A stretch of 64,000 nt of DNA from JAAYCI01 sp964550985 (GCA_964550985.1 CAZKBM010000004.1:1-64000); one strand, 5' to 3'; shown: positions 16,295 to 25,278, counted from the first letter of the stretch. Made by a program: numbers and translations. The notes: generated by a model not told the origin, from the sequence alone.

Positions 16295-17014
16295 TTGGAA
16301 CGCAAGCTCTACTGCTGGAAAAAGGGGATGCATGACGGCATCCCCATCTGCCTTGGCTACCTGGCCGTTGCATTCACCTTCGGCATCATGTGTAAAAATG
16401 GCGGCCTTGGCCCCTTCCCCGCCACGCTGATGTCGGCCACAAACCTTACCTCGGCGGGGCAATTTGCCGCACTGGGGCTCATCACGGCCTCGGCCCCCTA
16501 TTATGAGCTGGCCCTCACCCAAATCATCATCAATTTGCGTTACAGTTTAATGTCTTTTGCACTCTCCCAAAAATTAGACGCCAAAAAACCGTTTTACCAC
16601 CGCTTTCTCATTGCCTTTGGCGTCACCGATGAAATCTTCGGGGTTTCGGTTTTAGTGCAGGGCAAGCTAAGCCCCTTTTATTCCTATGGGCTTATGGCGG
16701 TGGCCATACCCGGCTGGGCGCTGGGCACCCTGCTGGGTGTGGTGCTGGGCGGGGTATTGCCTCTGCGGCTGCTCAGCGCCTTAAGCATTGCCCTGTATGG
16801 CATGTTTATTGCCGTAATTTTGCCGCCCGCACGCAAAAACCGCGTACTCATGGCCCTCATCCTCATCTCCATGCTGGCCAGCACCGTTTTTACTTATGCG
16901 CCGCTGGTAAGCGGCATTTCACCGGGGCTACGCATCATTTTGTTAACGGTATTACTGGCCGGCGGCGCGGCATTTTTCTTCCCCGTAAAGGAGGAAAACC
17001 CCCATGCGGCCTAA
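16295..17014 (+). CDS. azlC: AzlC-family branched-chain amino acid exporter, large subunit
   Basis: AzlC and AzlD form an exporter of branched-chain amino acids and analogues in the cytoplasmic membrane. The 239-residue protein has about seven hydrophobic helices, the N-terminal family motif GIPICLGYLAVAFTFGIMC and the FGVTDEIFGV segment. The TTG start at 16295 has AAGGAG upstream. It overlaps azlD by 11 bases. A family regulator (AzlB/Lrp) is not adjacent. Confidence 0.92.
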   Translation: MERKLYCWKKGMHDGIPICLGYLAVAFTFGIMCKNGGLGPFPATLMSATNLTSAGQFAALGLITASAPYYELALTQIIINLRYSLMSFALSQKLDAKKPFYHRFLIAFGVTDEIFGVSVLVQGKLSPFYSYGLMAVAIPGWALGTLLGVVLGGVLPLRLLSALSIALYGMFIAVILPPARKNRVLMALILISMLASTVFTYAPLVSGISPGLRIILLTVLLAGGAAFFFPVKEENPHAA

Positions 17015-17309
17015 TGTTTTCCTCTACATCGGCATTATGGCCCTGGTAACCTACCTTGTGCGTATGCTGCCCCTCACCCTTATGCGGCGAGAGATACAAA
17101 GCCCTTTCATCCGTTCCTTCTTGTACTACGTGCCCTATGTCACCCTCTCGGTTATGACCTTCCCCGCCATTTTAACCGCCACAAACAGCGTACTTTCGGC
17201 GGCCATTGGTTTTGTGGTGGCCCTGGTTTTGGCCTACCGGGGCAAAAGCCTTATCACCGTGGCGCTGTTTGCCTGTGCGGCGGTATTTGTGGCCGAATGG
17301 TTTGTATAG
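17004..17309 (+). CDS. azlD: AzlD-family transporter small subunit
   Basis: A 101-residue membrane protein of four helices, the obligate partner of AzlC. It shows the family pattern TYLVRMLPLTLMRREIQSPF and a hydrophobic tail. Its start overlaps the end of azlC and uses AAAGGAGG inside the azlC coding region, so the two are translationally coupled. Confidence 0.9.
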   Translation: MRPNVFLYIGIMALVTYLVRMLPLTLMRREIQSPFIRSFLYYVPYVTLSVMTFPAILTATNSVLSAAIGFVVALVLAYRGKSLITVALFACAAVFVAEWFV

Positions 17310-17323
17310 CCGGCAATGTTCAA

Positions 17324-17366
17324 ACAAGCACAGGCCCCGGCAACAAATGCCAAGGCCTGTGCTTGT
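17324..17366. terminator. Hairpin after azlD
   Basis: A 13-bp perfect stem, ACAAGCACAGGCC with its complement, and a 17-base loop. The U run is poor, so it may be a stability hairpin or a terminator shared with the convergent lipoprotein gene. Confidence 0.65.
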
Positions 17367-17389
17367 CTATCCCCTACCCATTTTATCCC

Positions 17390-18025
17390 TTATTCACTCA
17401 TCGCCCAGGTGCTTTCTAAAATAGATACCACCTCGCTAACACCGTCGCCCGTACCCTCGGCGGCGGCATAATGTATCTGCCCGTCGCCGGGCTCAAAGCA
17501 CCAGGTTACCAAAAAGGTGCCGTCCTCATAGGCGGCGTACACCTGGTAGGCCTCAAAGCCCGCAAACTCCACCTTGGCGCCCTCTATAGCGCTGGTGCCG
17601 CCCCCATTCTCTATATTAAACCAAACGCTTTGGGCGGCGGTTTCGGGGCTTACAGCCTTCTTTTCTTCCTCGGTCAGCCCCTCGGTAGAAAAGGTATTCA
17701 GGGTGATGATGCTGGTACCCGTGGGGTCGCTGTACTGCCAGTCCGTCCCACCCGTAGCCTCCACAAAACTCACCCAATCCTCGGGTACGCTTACATAGCC
17801 AAATTCATCTGTGCCCACGCGTTTTGTATTTTGCGCGGGGGCATCTTTTTTTTCACTTTGGGCAATGCTGCGGCTTTTGCTCTGGCTGCTCACTTCCGGT
17901 TCTTCTGCCACCGTAGAGGATACTGCGGGCGCAGGTGACGCGGCGGCTTTGGGCAAAACACCGCCGCACCCGGCAAGGCCCAGGCACAGGCCCAGTGCAA
18001 AGATGGCTAGCACACTTCTTCTCAT
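17390..18025 (-). CDS. Lipoprotein of unknown function
   Basis: A 211-residue secreted lipoprotein. The signal peptide ends in the lipobox LAGC (Cys20). A Ser/Ala/Glu-rich low-complexity linker runs from about 25 to 65. A globular domain follows, with YVSVPEDWVSFVEATG, a fold start often seen in PsbP-like surface lipoproteins. CGAGAGG precedes the ATG. It stands alone and is convergent with azlCD. No specific role can be given. Confidence 0.8.
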   Translation of the reverse strand: MRRSVLAIFALGLCLGLAGCGGVLPKAAASPAPAVSSTVAEEPEVSSQSKSRSIAQSEKKDAPAQNTKRVGTDEFGYVSVPEDWVSFVEATGGTDWQYSDPTGTSIITLNTFSTEGLTEEEKKAVSPETAAQSVWFNIENGGGTSAIEGAKVEFAGFEAYQVYAAYEDGTFLVTWCFEPGDGQIHYAAAEGTGDGVSEVVSILESTWAMSE

Positions 18026-18086
18026 CTGTCTCTACCTCTCGTTTTTCGATACTTGTTTTTGCGTGGGGTCGTTTGCTCTTTTTATA

Positions 18087-18116
18087 TTTTACCATAGTTC
18101 GCTCAATAAAAGCAAA
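18087..18116 (-). promoter_or_regulatory. Possible promoter of the lipoprotein gene
   Basis: Minus-strand TTGCTT and TAAAAT with an 18-base spacer, about 60 bases before the ATG at 18025. The -35 is weak. Confidence 0.4.
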
Positions 18117-18125
18117 GTCCACTTT

Positions 18126-18767
18126 TTACACGCCGGACAAAACCTCACCCTTATCCGGCACATACGCTTTCAGGCAGTAGGCGCTATTCCTTTTCAGTTC
18201 AGCTAATTCGGGTTTTACAAAACCCAAGCGGCCCGCCGCCTCCACCAATTTCTGCGGGGTATAGGTGGCAAAATCATATTTTGTATAGGCCAGCTTTTCC
18301 AGCCACTCTTTTGTGTAAAATACATTTACAAACACCCCGCCGGGGCGTAGGGTGCGCAGCACCTCTCTGTGCCCTTTTTCAAAATCCGGCCAAAAATATA
18401 CGGTGTTCACCGTATAGATAAAATCAAAGTGCCCGTCCGGGTAAGGCAGGCGGCTTACATCTCCTTCCCGCAGTTCCAGGCGGCCCTCCGCTATGGCCTC
18501 TGCATTCCGCTTTGCGGCTTGCCGCACCATATCCGGGCTAATATCCACCCCGCAAAACTGGGCATTGCCCTTTTGGGCCAGTTTTTCCAGCAGATAGCCG
18601 TTCCCAAATCCAATATCCAACACCCGGCCAGGCCTTGCCATATCATAAGCGCGCATAACAGCGTGGTACTGGCGCTGGTTCAGCCGGTTCATAAAATAGG
18701 TGCTAAGCTTCCCCCCAAAACCTTGCGGGTTTGCAAACTGCCCGCCAATATATCGCGTTAGGCCCAT
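18126..18767 (-). CDS. SAM-dependent methyltransferase, class I
   Basis: A 213-residue UbiE/Methyltransf_11-type enzyme. The SAM loop is VLDIGFGNGYLLEKL (about 47-61). Motif II (FCGVDISPDMV), LPYPDGHFDFIYTVNTVYFW and LRTLRPGGVFVNVF follow in the usual order. The ATG at 18767 follows AAGGAGGACC. No partner gene shows the substrate. It is separated from the nucleoside transporter by a terminator. Confidence 0.88.
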   Translation of the reverse strand: MGLTRYIGGQFANPQGFGGKLSTYFMNRLNQRQYHAVMRAYDMARPGRVLDIGFGNGYLLEKLAQKGNAQFCGVDISPDMVRQAAKRNAEAIAEGRLELREGDVSRLPYPDGHFDFIYTVNTVYFWPDFEKGHREVLRTLRPGGVFVNVFYTKEWLEKLAYTKYDFATYTPQKLVEAAGRLGFVKPELAELKRNSAYCLKAYVPDKGEVLSGV

Positions 18768-18853
18768 TGGTCCTCCTTGCTTTCTACCGCCAAACGGTTC
18801 ATGGCAGTACAATCACCTACAAAAACTATAGTAACTATTTTACAACACCGCGT

Positions 18854-18897
18854 AAAAAATGGCAAGCGCCCCCATTACTGGGCGGCACTTGCCATTT
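18854..18897 (-). terminator. Terminator of the nucleoside transporter operon
   Basis: A 10-bp stem AAATGGCAAG/CTTGCCATTT continues inward as CGCCC/GGGCG, with T runs on the minus-strand exit side. It lies 40 bases after the last permease gene. Confidence 0.88.
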
Positions 18898-18937
18898 AAA
18901 AAAACGCAAAATATACAGGCTTTACAAAACCACAGGT

Positions 18938-19930
18938 CTACCGCTCTTCGCGGAAGTAATTGTTGCCACAGCTTTTGGGCTGGCTGTGCTCTCGGCTTTG
19001 GCGTATGCTGGTAAAAATAAGCACCAGGGCCGTTGCCACAAAGGGAATGGCGTCGAACACCTGTGTGGGAATACCCGTTGGGGGCAGGTAAAGCCGCAAC
19101 ACCGAGAGGCCCCCAAACAGCAGCGCCCCAAAAATGGCGCGGGTGGGGCTCCACGCGGCAAAAATAACCAGGGCCACGGCAATCCACCCGCGGCCACCCA
19201 CGCAGTTGTACACCCAGGTGCCGGAATACCTTGCCAGCGAAAAATACATGCCGCCCAAACCGCAGATGCCCCCGCCAATACAGGTGGCCAGGTACTTGTA
19301 ACGGGTTACATTGATGCCCGCCGCATCGGCTGTGGCGGGGCTTTCGCCCACAGCCCGCAGGTTTAACCCCTTGCGGGATTTATTCAGGAACCACAGCATG
19401 GCTATAGATAGCGCAATGGCCAGGTACACCATAAAGTCGTAACTAAACAGCAGCTTGCCAATGTAGGGGATGTCCTTTAGGCCGGGGATACCCCCATTGG
19501 TAAAGATATTTTTGGTTGCGTCTGAAAGGGTGGCATAACCACCGGCTTTGTTGCCCAGCAACTCCCCAATAAAGTTCCCCATCCCCACCCCAAAAATGGT
19601 TAAAATGAGGCCGGTAACATTTTGGTTGGCCCTAAAGGTTACGGTAATAACGCTGTAAATCAGCCCGCCCAAGGCGCCTGCCAAAAAGCCGCCAATGAGC
19701 GCAAACAACACGGCCAGCCAGGGGTTTGCCCCGGCGCCAACCAGGTTTTCAAACAGCCACGCGCCCGAAAAACCACAGGCCGCGCCCATCATCATCATGC
19801 CCTCAACGCCCAGGTTCAGGTTGCCGCTTTTTTCGGTTAAAATTTCGCCCAAGGTGCCAAAAAGCAGCGGGGTTGCCGCCAGCACGGCGGCGTTTAAAAA
19901 CAGCACCAAATCATTTAAAATATCACTCAT
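18938..19930 (-). CDS. Nucleoside-type ABC transporter permease 2 (NupQ/YufQ-like)
   Basis: A 330-residue permease of the BPD_transp_2 family, about eight to nine helices. The family segment TEKSGNLNLGVEGMMMMGA is near residues 28-46, and a later NLRAVGESPATADAAGINV loop is the coupling region. It pairs with the permease encoded just upstream, with an 8-base overlap. Start chosen at 19930 where the family begins (MSDILNDLVLF). Last gene of a four-gene BMP-type importer. Confidence 0.93.
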   Translation of the reverse strand: MSDILNDLVLFLNAAVLAATPLLFGTLGEILTEKSGNLNLGVEGMMMMGAACGFSGAWLFENLVGAGANPWLAVLFALIGGFLAGALGGLIYSVITVTFRANQNVTGLILTIFGVGMGNFIGELLGNKAGGYATLSDATKNIFTNGGIPGLKDIPYIGKLLFSYDFMVYLAIALSIAMLWFLNKSRKGLNLRAVGESPATADAAGINVTRYKYLATCIGGGICGLGGMYFSLARYSGTWVYNCVGGRGWIAVALVIFAAWSPTRAIFGALLFGGLSVLRLYLPPTGIPTQVFDAIPFVATALVLIFTSIRQSREHSQPKSCGNNYFREER

Positions 19931-21041
19931 GGCCGTGCTCCTTTCTGCTGCGGAACACCAGCTTATACCGCAGGAAAAACTCACAGGCAAGCAGGAAGAA
20001 GAGGATGAGCCCGGTGAGAATTTCAGCCGCCGAAGTGGGTATTTTGTAAATGGTTTGTATGGAGTTTGAGCCCTTTTGCAACAGGGCAATAAAGGCCGAA
20101 ATCAAAATCATACCGGCGGGGTTTAGGTTGGCAAGCCAGGCCACGGTAATGGCTGTAAAGCCCACCCCGCCCGTAACGGTTTCCGATAACGTATAGTTGG
20201 CCCCCGCCACCGTAAGGTAACCTGTAAGCCCGCACACCGCGCCCGAGATAAACATGGTGCGCATTAAAATCATGCTTACATTGATGCCCGCATATTTGGC
20301 CGAGGGCACGCTCTCGCCCACAATGGTAATCTCATAGCCCTGTTTGCTTTTGCCTATGTAAAAATACACCGCCACCACCAGCAGCAGGGCAATAATCCAG
20401 CCTGCCTGCACGCCCAGTACTTTTGGCAGACGGGCTGCATCGTCAAACATGGCAATTTTGGGAAAGCCCATCTGTTTTGGGTCCTTCCACGGTCCGTACT
20501 GGAAGTAGCGTAAAATTTCCAGCGCAATGTAGTTCAGCATCAGGGTAAACAGGGTTTCATTCGTGCCCCATTTTGCCTTAAAGATGGCGGGTATCAACCC
20601 CCAAATGCCACCGGCAATTACCGCCACAATGCCCATTACCACCAGCAGTAGCCAGCTGGGCATATTTTTGTACTGGAATAGGGCAAAATAGCTGGCCGCT
20701 AGCGCCCCGGCAATAATCTGCCCCTCTGCGCCTATGTTCCAAAAGCGCATTTTAAAGGCTATGCCAATGCCAAGGCCCGTTACCAAAAGGGGTATGGCTA
20801 TACGAATGGTCTCCTTAAAGGCAATGCTGCTACCTACCGAGCCCACCACCATATCCTTGTACACAAGGAAGGGGTTGTGCCCAAGGGCGCCAATCAATAT
20901 GCCCCCGGTAAGCAGCGCACCAAGCACGGCCAGTAGCCGCACCGTCCAGGCCCAGCGGCGGGTTACGCTATCCCGTTTGGTCATCCGCACCAGCGGCTCG
21001 TGCACGTGGGCTTGTTTTGCCTTAGCCACCTCCCGGCTCAT
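19923..21041 (-). CDS. Nucleoside-type ABC transporter permease 1 (NupP/YufP-like)
   Basis: A 372-residue BPD_transp_2 permease with a longer cytosolic N terminus (about 30 residues, basic) than its partner. It has WNIGAEGQIIAGALAASYF near the third helix, and GESVPSAKYAGINV, equivalent to the coupling loop of permease 2. It overlaps the ATPase gene by four bases (ATGA) and permease 2 by eight, so the three are tightly coupled. Confidence 0.93.
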   Translation of the reverse strand: MSREVAKAKQAHVHEPLVRMTKRDSVTRRWAWTVRLLAVLGALLTGGILIGALGHNPFLVYKDMVVGSVGSSIAFKETIRIAIPLLVTGLGIGIAFKMRFWNIGAEGQIIAGALAASYFALFQYKNMPSWLLLVVMGIVAVIAGGIWGLIPAIFKAKWGTNETLFTLMLNYIALEILRYFQYGPWKDPKQMGFPKIAMFDDAARLPKVLGVQAGWIIALLLVVAVYFYIGKSKQGYEITIVGESVPSAKYAGINVSMILMRTMFISGAVCGLTGYLTVAGANYTLSETVTGGVGFTAITVAWLANLNPAGMILISAFIALLQKGSNSIQTIYKIPTSAAEILTGLILFFLLACEFFLRYKLVFRSRKEHGHE

Positions 21042-22636
21042 ACCCCCACCTCCTTACCGCTCTCGGCTTCCTCGGCGCAGGCGCAGTGCATCTGCCCGTC
21101 CTCGCCCGCCACACGCGTCATCATCAGGCCCACCTCGTTTTTGGTGGCCGCAGGGCCGTCCACAATGCCCGAAACTTTGCCCCCGCACAAAACCACAATG
21201 CGGTCCGACAGTTCCAAAAGCACGTCTAAATCCTCGCCAATAAACAAAACGCCCACCCCCTTGCGTTTTTGCTCATTCAGCAAATCGTACACCGTGTAGG
21301 AGGAGTTGATGTCCAGCCCCCGCACGGGGTAGGCCACCACAATCACCTTGGGGTTGCTGGCAATCTCGCGCCCCAAAAGCACCTTCTGCACATTCCCGCC
21401 CGACATCCGCCGCACCGGGGCCGTAACGCCGGGTGTTACAATTTCCAGCTGCTCTATCAGTTCTTCGGCCAGTTTTTTGGGGGTTTTCCTGTCCAGCCAA
21501 AAGCCCTTTTGGTCGCGGTAGCTTTTCAGCATCACATTGTCCACCATGTCCAAGTTGGCCACAAGGCCCATACCCAGGCGGTCCTCGGGCACAAAGGCGC
21601 TTTTTACCCCCTTGTGCCAGCGCTGGGTGTTGCTGCAATGGGTAATGTCCTCCCGCACCTCGCCGTCCACATAGGTAACCTTACCTTCGGCCACAGGGTG
21701 CATCCCCATAAGCGATTCACACAGTTCTTTCTGCCCGCTGCCCGCAATGCCGGCAACGCCCAAAATTTCGCCGCCATGCAGGGTAAAACTCACATCATTT
21801 AGTGCTTTTATTCCCTCTGCGTCCAGGCAGGTCAGGTGTTCTACCACCAGGCGCTCGGGGGTATCCTCCATTTTTTCGCGGGCAATTTGCAGGTTCACCG
21901 CACGGCCCACCATCCCCTCGGTCAAAGATTGTACGCTGGCCTCGCTGGTGTTTACGGTGTCCACACAAACCCCTTTGCGCAAAATGCTCACCCGGTCTGA
22001 GATGGCCAGCACCTCGTTCAATTTATGGGTGATGATGATAACCGCCTTGTTGTCGTTTTTCATGTTGCGCAAAATATCAAATAGCTTCTCGGTCTCCTGC
22101 GGGGTAAGCACCGCGGTGGGCTCGTCCAATATCAGGGTTACCGCGCCGCGGTACAGCACCTTTAAAATCTCTACGGTCTGTTTTTCACTAACCGACATAT
22201 TGTATATTTTCTTGTTCGGGTCAATCACAAAACCGTAGCGGTTTGCAATCTCGCTAATCTCTTTTGCCACGGCCGCGCGGTTCACGCTAACCCCACCTGG
22301 CAGCCCCAGCACAATATTTTCGGCCGCAGTTAACACATCCACCAGCTTAAAATGCTGGTGAATCATGCCTATGCCAAGGTCAAAGGCATCTTTGGGAGAG
22401 CGGATGACAACCTCTTGCCCATCCACATAAATTTCACCGCTATCGGGGAAATAAATGCCCGATAGCATGTTCATCAGCGTGGTTTTGCCAGAGCCATTTT
22501 CCCCCAGAAGGGCCAATATTTCCCCCTGGCGCACGTCCATGCTAACATTTTCATTCGCATGTACCGAGCCAAAACATTTTGTAATATTGCACATGCGTAT
22601 GGCTTGCTTTTGCGCATTTTCCAAAAAAACATTCAC
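21038..22636 (-). CDS. Nucleoside-type ABC transporter, tandem ATP-binding protein (NupO/YufO-like)
   Basis: A 532-residue protein with two ABC cassettes. The first has Walker A GENGSGKTTLM, signature MSVSEKQTVEILK and Walker B LILDEPTAVLT. The second is degenerate: Walker A reads GIAGSGQKELC, lacking Lys-Thr, and Walker B reads VIVVAYPVRGLD, but its signature RMSGGNVQKVLLGRE is intact. This asymmetry is usual for BMP/sugar-type systems. The ATG follows AAAGGGGTG. The 419-base gap before it holds a terminator-like hairpin and the repeat at 22705-22864. Confidence 0.95.
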   Translation of the reverse strand: MNVFLENAQKQAIRMCNITKCFGSVHANENVSMDVRQGEILALLGENGSGKTTLMNMLSGIYFPDSGEIYVDGQEVVIRSPKDAFDLGIGMIHQHFKLVDVLTAAENIVLGLPGGVSVNRAAVAKEISEIANRYGFVIDPNKKIYNMSVSEKQTVEILKVLYRGAVTLILDEPTAVLTPQETEKLFDILRNMKNDNKAVIIITHKLNEVLAISDRVSILRKGVCVDTVNTSEASVQSLTEGMVGRAVNLQIAREKMEDTPERLVVEHLTCLDAEGIKALNDVSFTLHGGEILGVAGIAGSGQKELCESLMGMHPVAEGKVTYVDGEVREDITHCSNTQRWHKGVKSAFVPEDRLGMGLVANLDMVDNVMLKSYRDQKGFWLDRKTPKKLAEELIEQLEIVTPGVTAPVRRMSGGNVQKVLLGREIASNPKVIVVAYPVRGLDINSSYTVYDLLNEQKRKGVGVLFIGEDLDVLLELSDRIVVLCGGKVSGIVDGPAATKNEVGLMMTRVAGEDGQMHCACAEEAESGKEVGV

Positions 22637-22704
22637 CCCTTTTTTTAACAGATGCCCCGCACGATGAAGAGGAGAAGCCCTTGCGGGGGATGAAGCCTGC
22701 CATT

Positions 22705-22864
22705 AGAGCAGATTAACAAAACATAGATATAGCGAACGCAGGCAGAAACGGTGCAGGGCAAGGCGGAGGAATGAGCAATACTGTATGTATTGCGATTGAC
22801 GACAACGCAGCCATTCGCCGTTTCTGCCAAGAGCAGCATATCTCATGTTATGTTCATTTGCTCT
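22705..22864. repeat. 160-bp element with terminal inverted repeats
   Basis: The left end AGAGCAGATTAACAAAACAT and the right end read in reverse, AGAGCAAATGAACATAACAT, match at all but three of 20 positions, followed by GATAT in both with one indel. Inside, GCAGAAACGG recurs inverted at both shoulders, and GCAATACTGTATGTATTGC forms a central dyad. It has no coding potential, lies between the binding-protein and ATPase genes of one operon, and resembles a MITE or a folded RNA repeat. Confidence 0.75.
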
Positions 22865-22971
22865 GACTGTACACCAAAAGCCAATACAATACCCCTGCCA
22901 TTTCTGAAAAGCCAACACCGCCTATTGATGCCGGAAATAAGGCTGTGCCGGCTTTGTGTGGTGTTCTCTAA

Positions 22972-23008
22972 GAAAATGGGCGGCGGCCGGCTATGGCCAC
23001 CGCCCATC
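22972..23008 (-). terminator. Hairpin after the nucleoside-binding lipoprotein gene
   Basis: TGGGCGGTGGCC pairs with GGCCGCCGCCCA (one mismatch) and is followed on the minus strand by TTTTCTT. It likely makes abundant binding-protein mRNA while letting some transcripts run on to the ATPase and permeases. Confidence 0.75.
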
Positions 23009-23055
23009 AAAACATCTTGGCAAAGCTGCCTGTTGTGCTTTATGCGCTGTTTATA

Positions 23056-24333
23056 TTACTCAATAATGTTGATGCCTTTTAGGCTGTTGCCGGGCGCAGG
23101 GTTAAAGGCCGGGGCCGAAAAATCGGCCGACTCTTCAAACACCGAGTTTTCATCTTCAAAGGTGAAGATGAGGTCCCCGTCGAAGTTGTACAGTTCCAAA
23201 GGCTTACCGTCTTTATCCACCAATGCGCCCTGGAATACCATCTGCTTGCCGCTCAAAATATCGGCAATCGCCGCGTCAATGGCCTCTTGGGTGCCCTCGG
23301 CCGCAATGTCTTTGTTCAGGGGGCTCAGGTAGGCGGCGCCCGCATCGGTAGCGCCCTCCACAATACCCATATCCCAGTCCATCGGAATGGCTGTACCGTC
23401 TATCACGTGCTGCACGGCCTCGGTCATGTAAATACCCCAGTTAATACGGGCCGAAAGTAAGCTGGCTTTGGGGGCGGCTGAGACCATATCGTTGTTGTAA
23501 CCCACGTGGAAGGCGCCGCCGTCCTGCGCGGCAATGGCGGGGGTCACGCTGTCCGAGTGCTGGGAAATCACGCCCGCGCCGCTGTTAATCAGGCGTTCGG
23601 CAATCTCCTTTTCCTTTTGGGCCTCGCCCCAGCTACCCAGGTAGATAACGTCCATGGTCACTTCGGGATAAACGCTTTGCGCGCCCAGGAAGAAGGCGGT
23701 ATAGCCGCTGATGACCTCGGCGTAGGGAACGGCGGCCACATAGCCCAGTTTGGGGTTGCCAATCTCTTTGGCCTTTAAGCCCGCGGCAATGCCGCCAAGG
23801 TAGCGGGCCTCGTGAATTTTGGCAAAGTAGTTGTGCAGGTTATCCAGTTCCGCAAAGTGGGCGTCCACACCGGTGGCATGGGCAAACTGCACTTCGGGGT
23901 ACTCTTTGGCCATCTCGGCCACGGTGGGGCCATAGCCAAAGCTGGTGGCAAAAATAATCTGGCAACCGGCCTCTACCAGCTCCTGCAGGGCCGAGCGGGT
24001 GGCCGCTGCGTCCTGGTCAGAGATATTGAATTTCGGGATGTACTGGTCCTCGCTCAGGCCCAGTTTTTCAATCATGTACTTGGCGCCCAAATCGTGGTTA
24101 TAGGTATAACCTTGGTCAGAGGGGTCCAAAATATGTACAACGCCAATTTTCAAATCTTCCTTCGCAATACCGCTGCCAGAGGCGGCGGGCTGTGTACTGC
24201 CGCTGGCAGCCGGGGCCGTGCTTGCAGCCGAAGCCGCGCCCGAAGCCGCCGCAGAAGAGGATGCCGCACCGCCACAGGCGGCCAGCGAGAGCACCAACAC
24301 CAGTGCAAGAGCAAAGCTAAGCAACTTTTTCAT
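23056..24333 (-). CDS. BMP-family nucleoside-binding lipoprotein (NupN/BmpA-like)
   Basis: A 425-residue substrate-binding lipoprotein of the Bmp/Med family, which binds purine nucleosides. The signal peptide ends in LAACGG (lipobox Cys19), followed by a long Ala/Ser linker to about residue 55. The domain starts LKIGVVHILDPSDQGYTYNHD and includes the family hallmark GYGPTVAEMAKEYPEVQFAHATG. AGGGAGG precedes the ATG. It is the first gene of the importer and lies behind a guanine-class riboswitch, so the ligand is likely a purine nucleoside or base. Confidence 0.94.
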   Translation of the reverse strand: MKKLLSFALALVLVLSLAACGGAASSSAAASGAASAASTAPAASGSTQPAASGSGIAKEDLKIGVVHILDPSDQGYTYNHDLGAKYMIEKLGLSEDQYIPKFNISDQDAAATRSALQELVEAGCQIIFATSFGYGPTVAEMAKEYPEVQFAHATGVDAHFAELDNLHNYFAKIHEARYLGGIAAGLKAKEIGNPKLGYVAAVPYAEVISGYTAFFLGAQSVYPEVTMDVIYLGSWGEAQKEKEIAERLINSGAGVISQHSDSVTPAIAAQDGGAFHVGYNNDMVSAAPKASLLSARINWGIYMTEAVQHVIDGTAIPMDWDMGIVEGATDAGAAYLSPLNKDIAAEGTQEAIDAAIADILSGKQMVFQGALVDKDGKPLELYNFDGDLIFTFEDENSVFEESADFSAPAFNPAPGNSLKGINIIE

Positions 24334-24646
24334 AGTATTCCTCCCTATTCTACTCTACGCGCCTTTCGCCCTGTGGCACACCGGAAATGAGAAAGGCGCT
24401 AAGGGCTTTCCGGCGCGGGTGGTTTCCCACCTTGTAAGGGCTTTGTACAAAACACCTGCATCATACCTGCGAAACGAAATATACGGAGCGAAAGCCTACT
24501 GCCACCCCTCCCAGCGGCAGATATTGCCTGGTAAATTGCTTCGCAAGCTTACTAATAAAGATAACAGAAATCCACTACAAAATCCAGCAATAAAAAAGCA
24601 CCGCAAGCCCTGCCCCTAAAGTTGCCCACACAAAAATGCCAGGCAA

Positions 24647-24709
24647 CTTGTAGGCAACCTTTTACGGTGGTTGGTAGAGACGCCCGCCCCTATTGCAGGC
24701 CTATACAAG
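24647..24709 (-). promoter_or_regulatory. Guanine-class purine riboswitch aptamer
   Basis: Read on the minus strand. P1 is CTTGTA/TACAAG. J1/2 gives TATA. P2 is GCCTGC/GCGGGC with loop AATAGGG. J2/3 is GTCTCTACC. P3 is CAACC/GGTTG with loop ACCGTAAAA. J3/1 is CCTA. The C just before the final TA is the position that pairs with guanine (C74), so guanine, hypoxanthine or xanthine rather than adenine. Downstream, AAGTTGCC can pair with GGCAACTT and so compete for the 3' strand of P1. The rest of the 516-base gap (24334-24849) holds the promoter and no gene. Confidence 0.93.
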
Positions 24710-24752
24710 TTCACATAGAAGTGACCACATATTTTTCGAATTCTTATTGTGT

Positions 24753-24781
24753 ATTTTACCCAAAATATTCGCAATTGTCAA
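24753..24781 (-). promoter_or_regulatory. Promoter of the riboswitch-controlled nucleoside transporter
   Basis: Minus-strand TTGACA and TAAAAT with a 17-base spacer. The start falls about 36 bases before the aptamer, giving a leader of roughly 410 bases. Confidence 0.85.
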
Positions 24782-24849
24782 GCGAAATAATGGATTATTT
24801 TGCCATTTATTTTTCTTGCCACCGGCGACGCCACCTTTTTTGGCACAGT

Positions 24850-25278
24850 TTACAGCAGTTCTTCCAACAGGCCTATAGCTGTGGCCACGGCCAGGGGGCA
24901 GCACTGCCGCATAAGGCCTTTATCCAGCACAATTTGCCGCTCATGCGGCAGGCTTATGTCATATCCCAAAATCTCCCGGCACTGGGTAGCGCCCATCTTT
25001 TGGCAAAACCCGGCGCGAAAGGCGGCCACCTTGCGTTTTATATCCTCTTTTCCCTCTATATCCGCGGGTTTACAGTGCCCATAGCGGGCGCCCAGCGCTA
25101 TCACAGCGCCTGTTACGGCGCCACAGGCGTCGCCTGCAAACATCCCCCCGCCAAAACCCGCTGCCAGCCGCAGGGCCTGCTTTTTTGTGTAGCCCAGCTT
25201 TGGCCCCGCCCAGGCAAACACCACCTGCCCACAGTCAAAGCCCCGGCCAAACGCCTCCCATATCTCTGCTTCTGTCAT
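24850..25278 (-). CDS. C_GCAxxG_C_C family protein
   Basis: A 142-residue Cys-rich protein of the C_GCAxxG_C_C family, a probable redox or metal-binding protein of unknown role. The visible pattern is FDCGQVVFAWAG, then AAGFGGGMFAGDACGAVTGA, a Cys in YGHC, CREILGYD and CC near the end. It overlaps the ABC ATPase gene by four bases (ATGA), so it is produced with that importer. Such proteins often accompany metal or sulfur transport genes. A link to the imported substrate is inference. Confidence 0.85.
   Translation of the reverse strand: MTEAEIWEAFGRGFDCGQVVFAWAGPKLGYTKKQALRLAAGFGGGMFAGDACGAVTGAVIALGARYGHCKPADIEGKEDIKRKVAAFRAGFCQKMGATQCREILGYDISLPHERQIVLDKGLMRQCCPLAVATAIGLLEELL

Noticed and set aside
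22645..22918. Two short minus-strand frames of 64 and 71 residues
   Set aside because: They lie across the 160-bp inverted-repeat element and lack ribosome sites; the repeat explains the sequence better.
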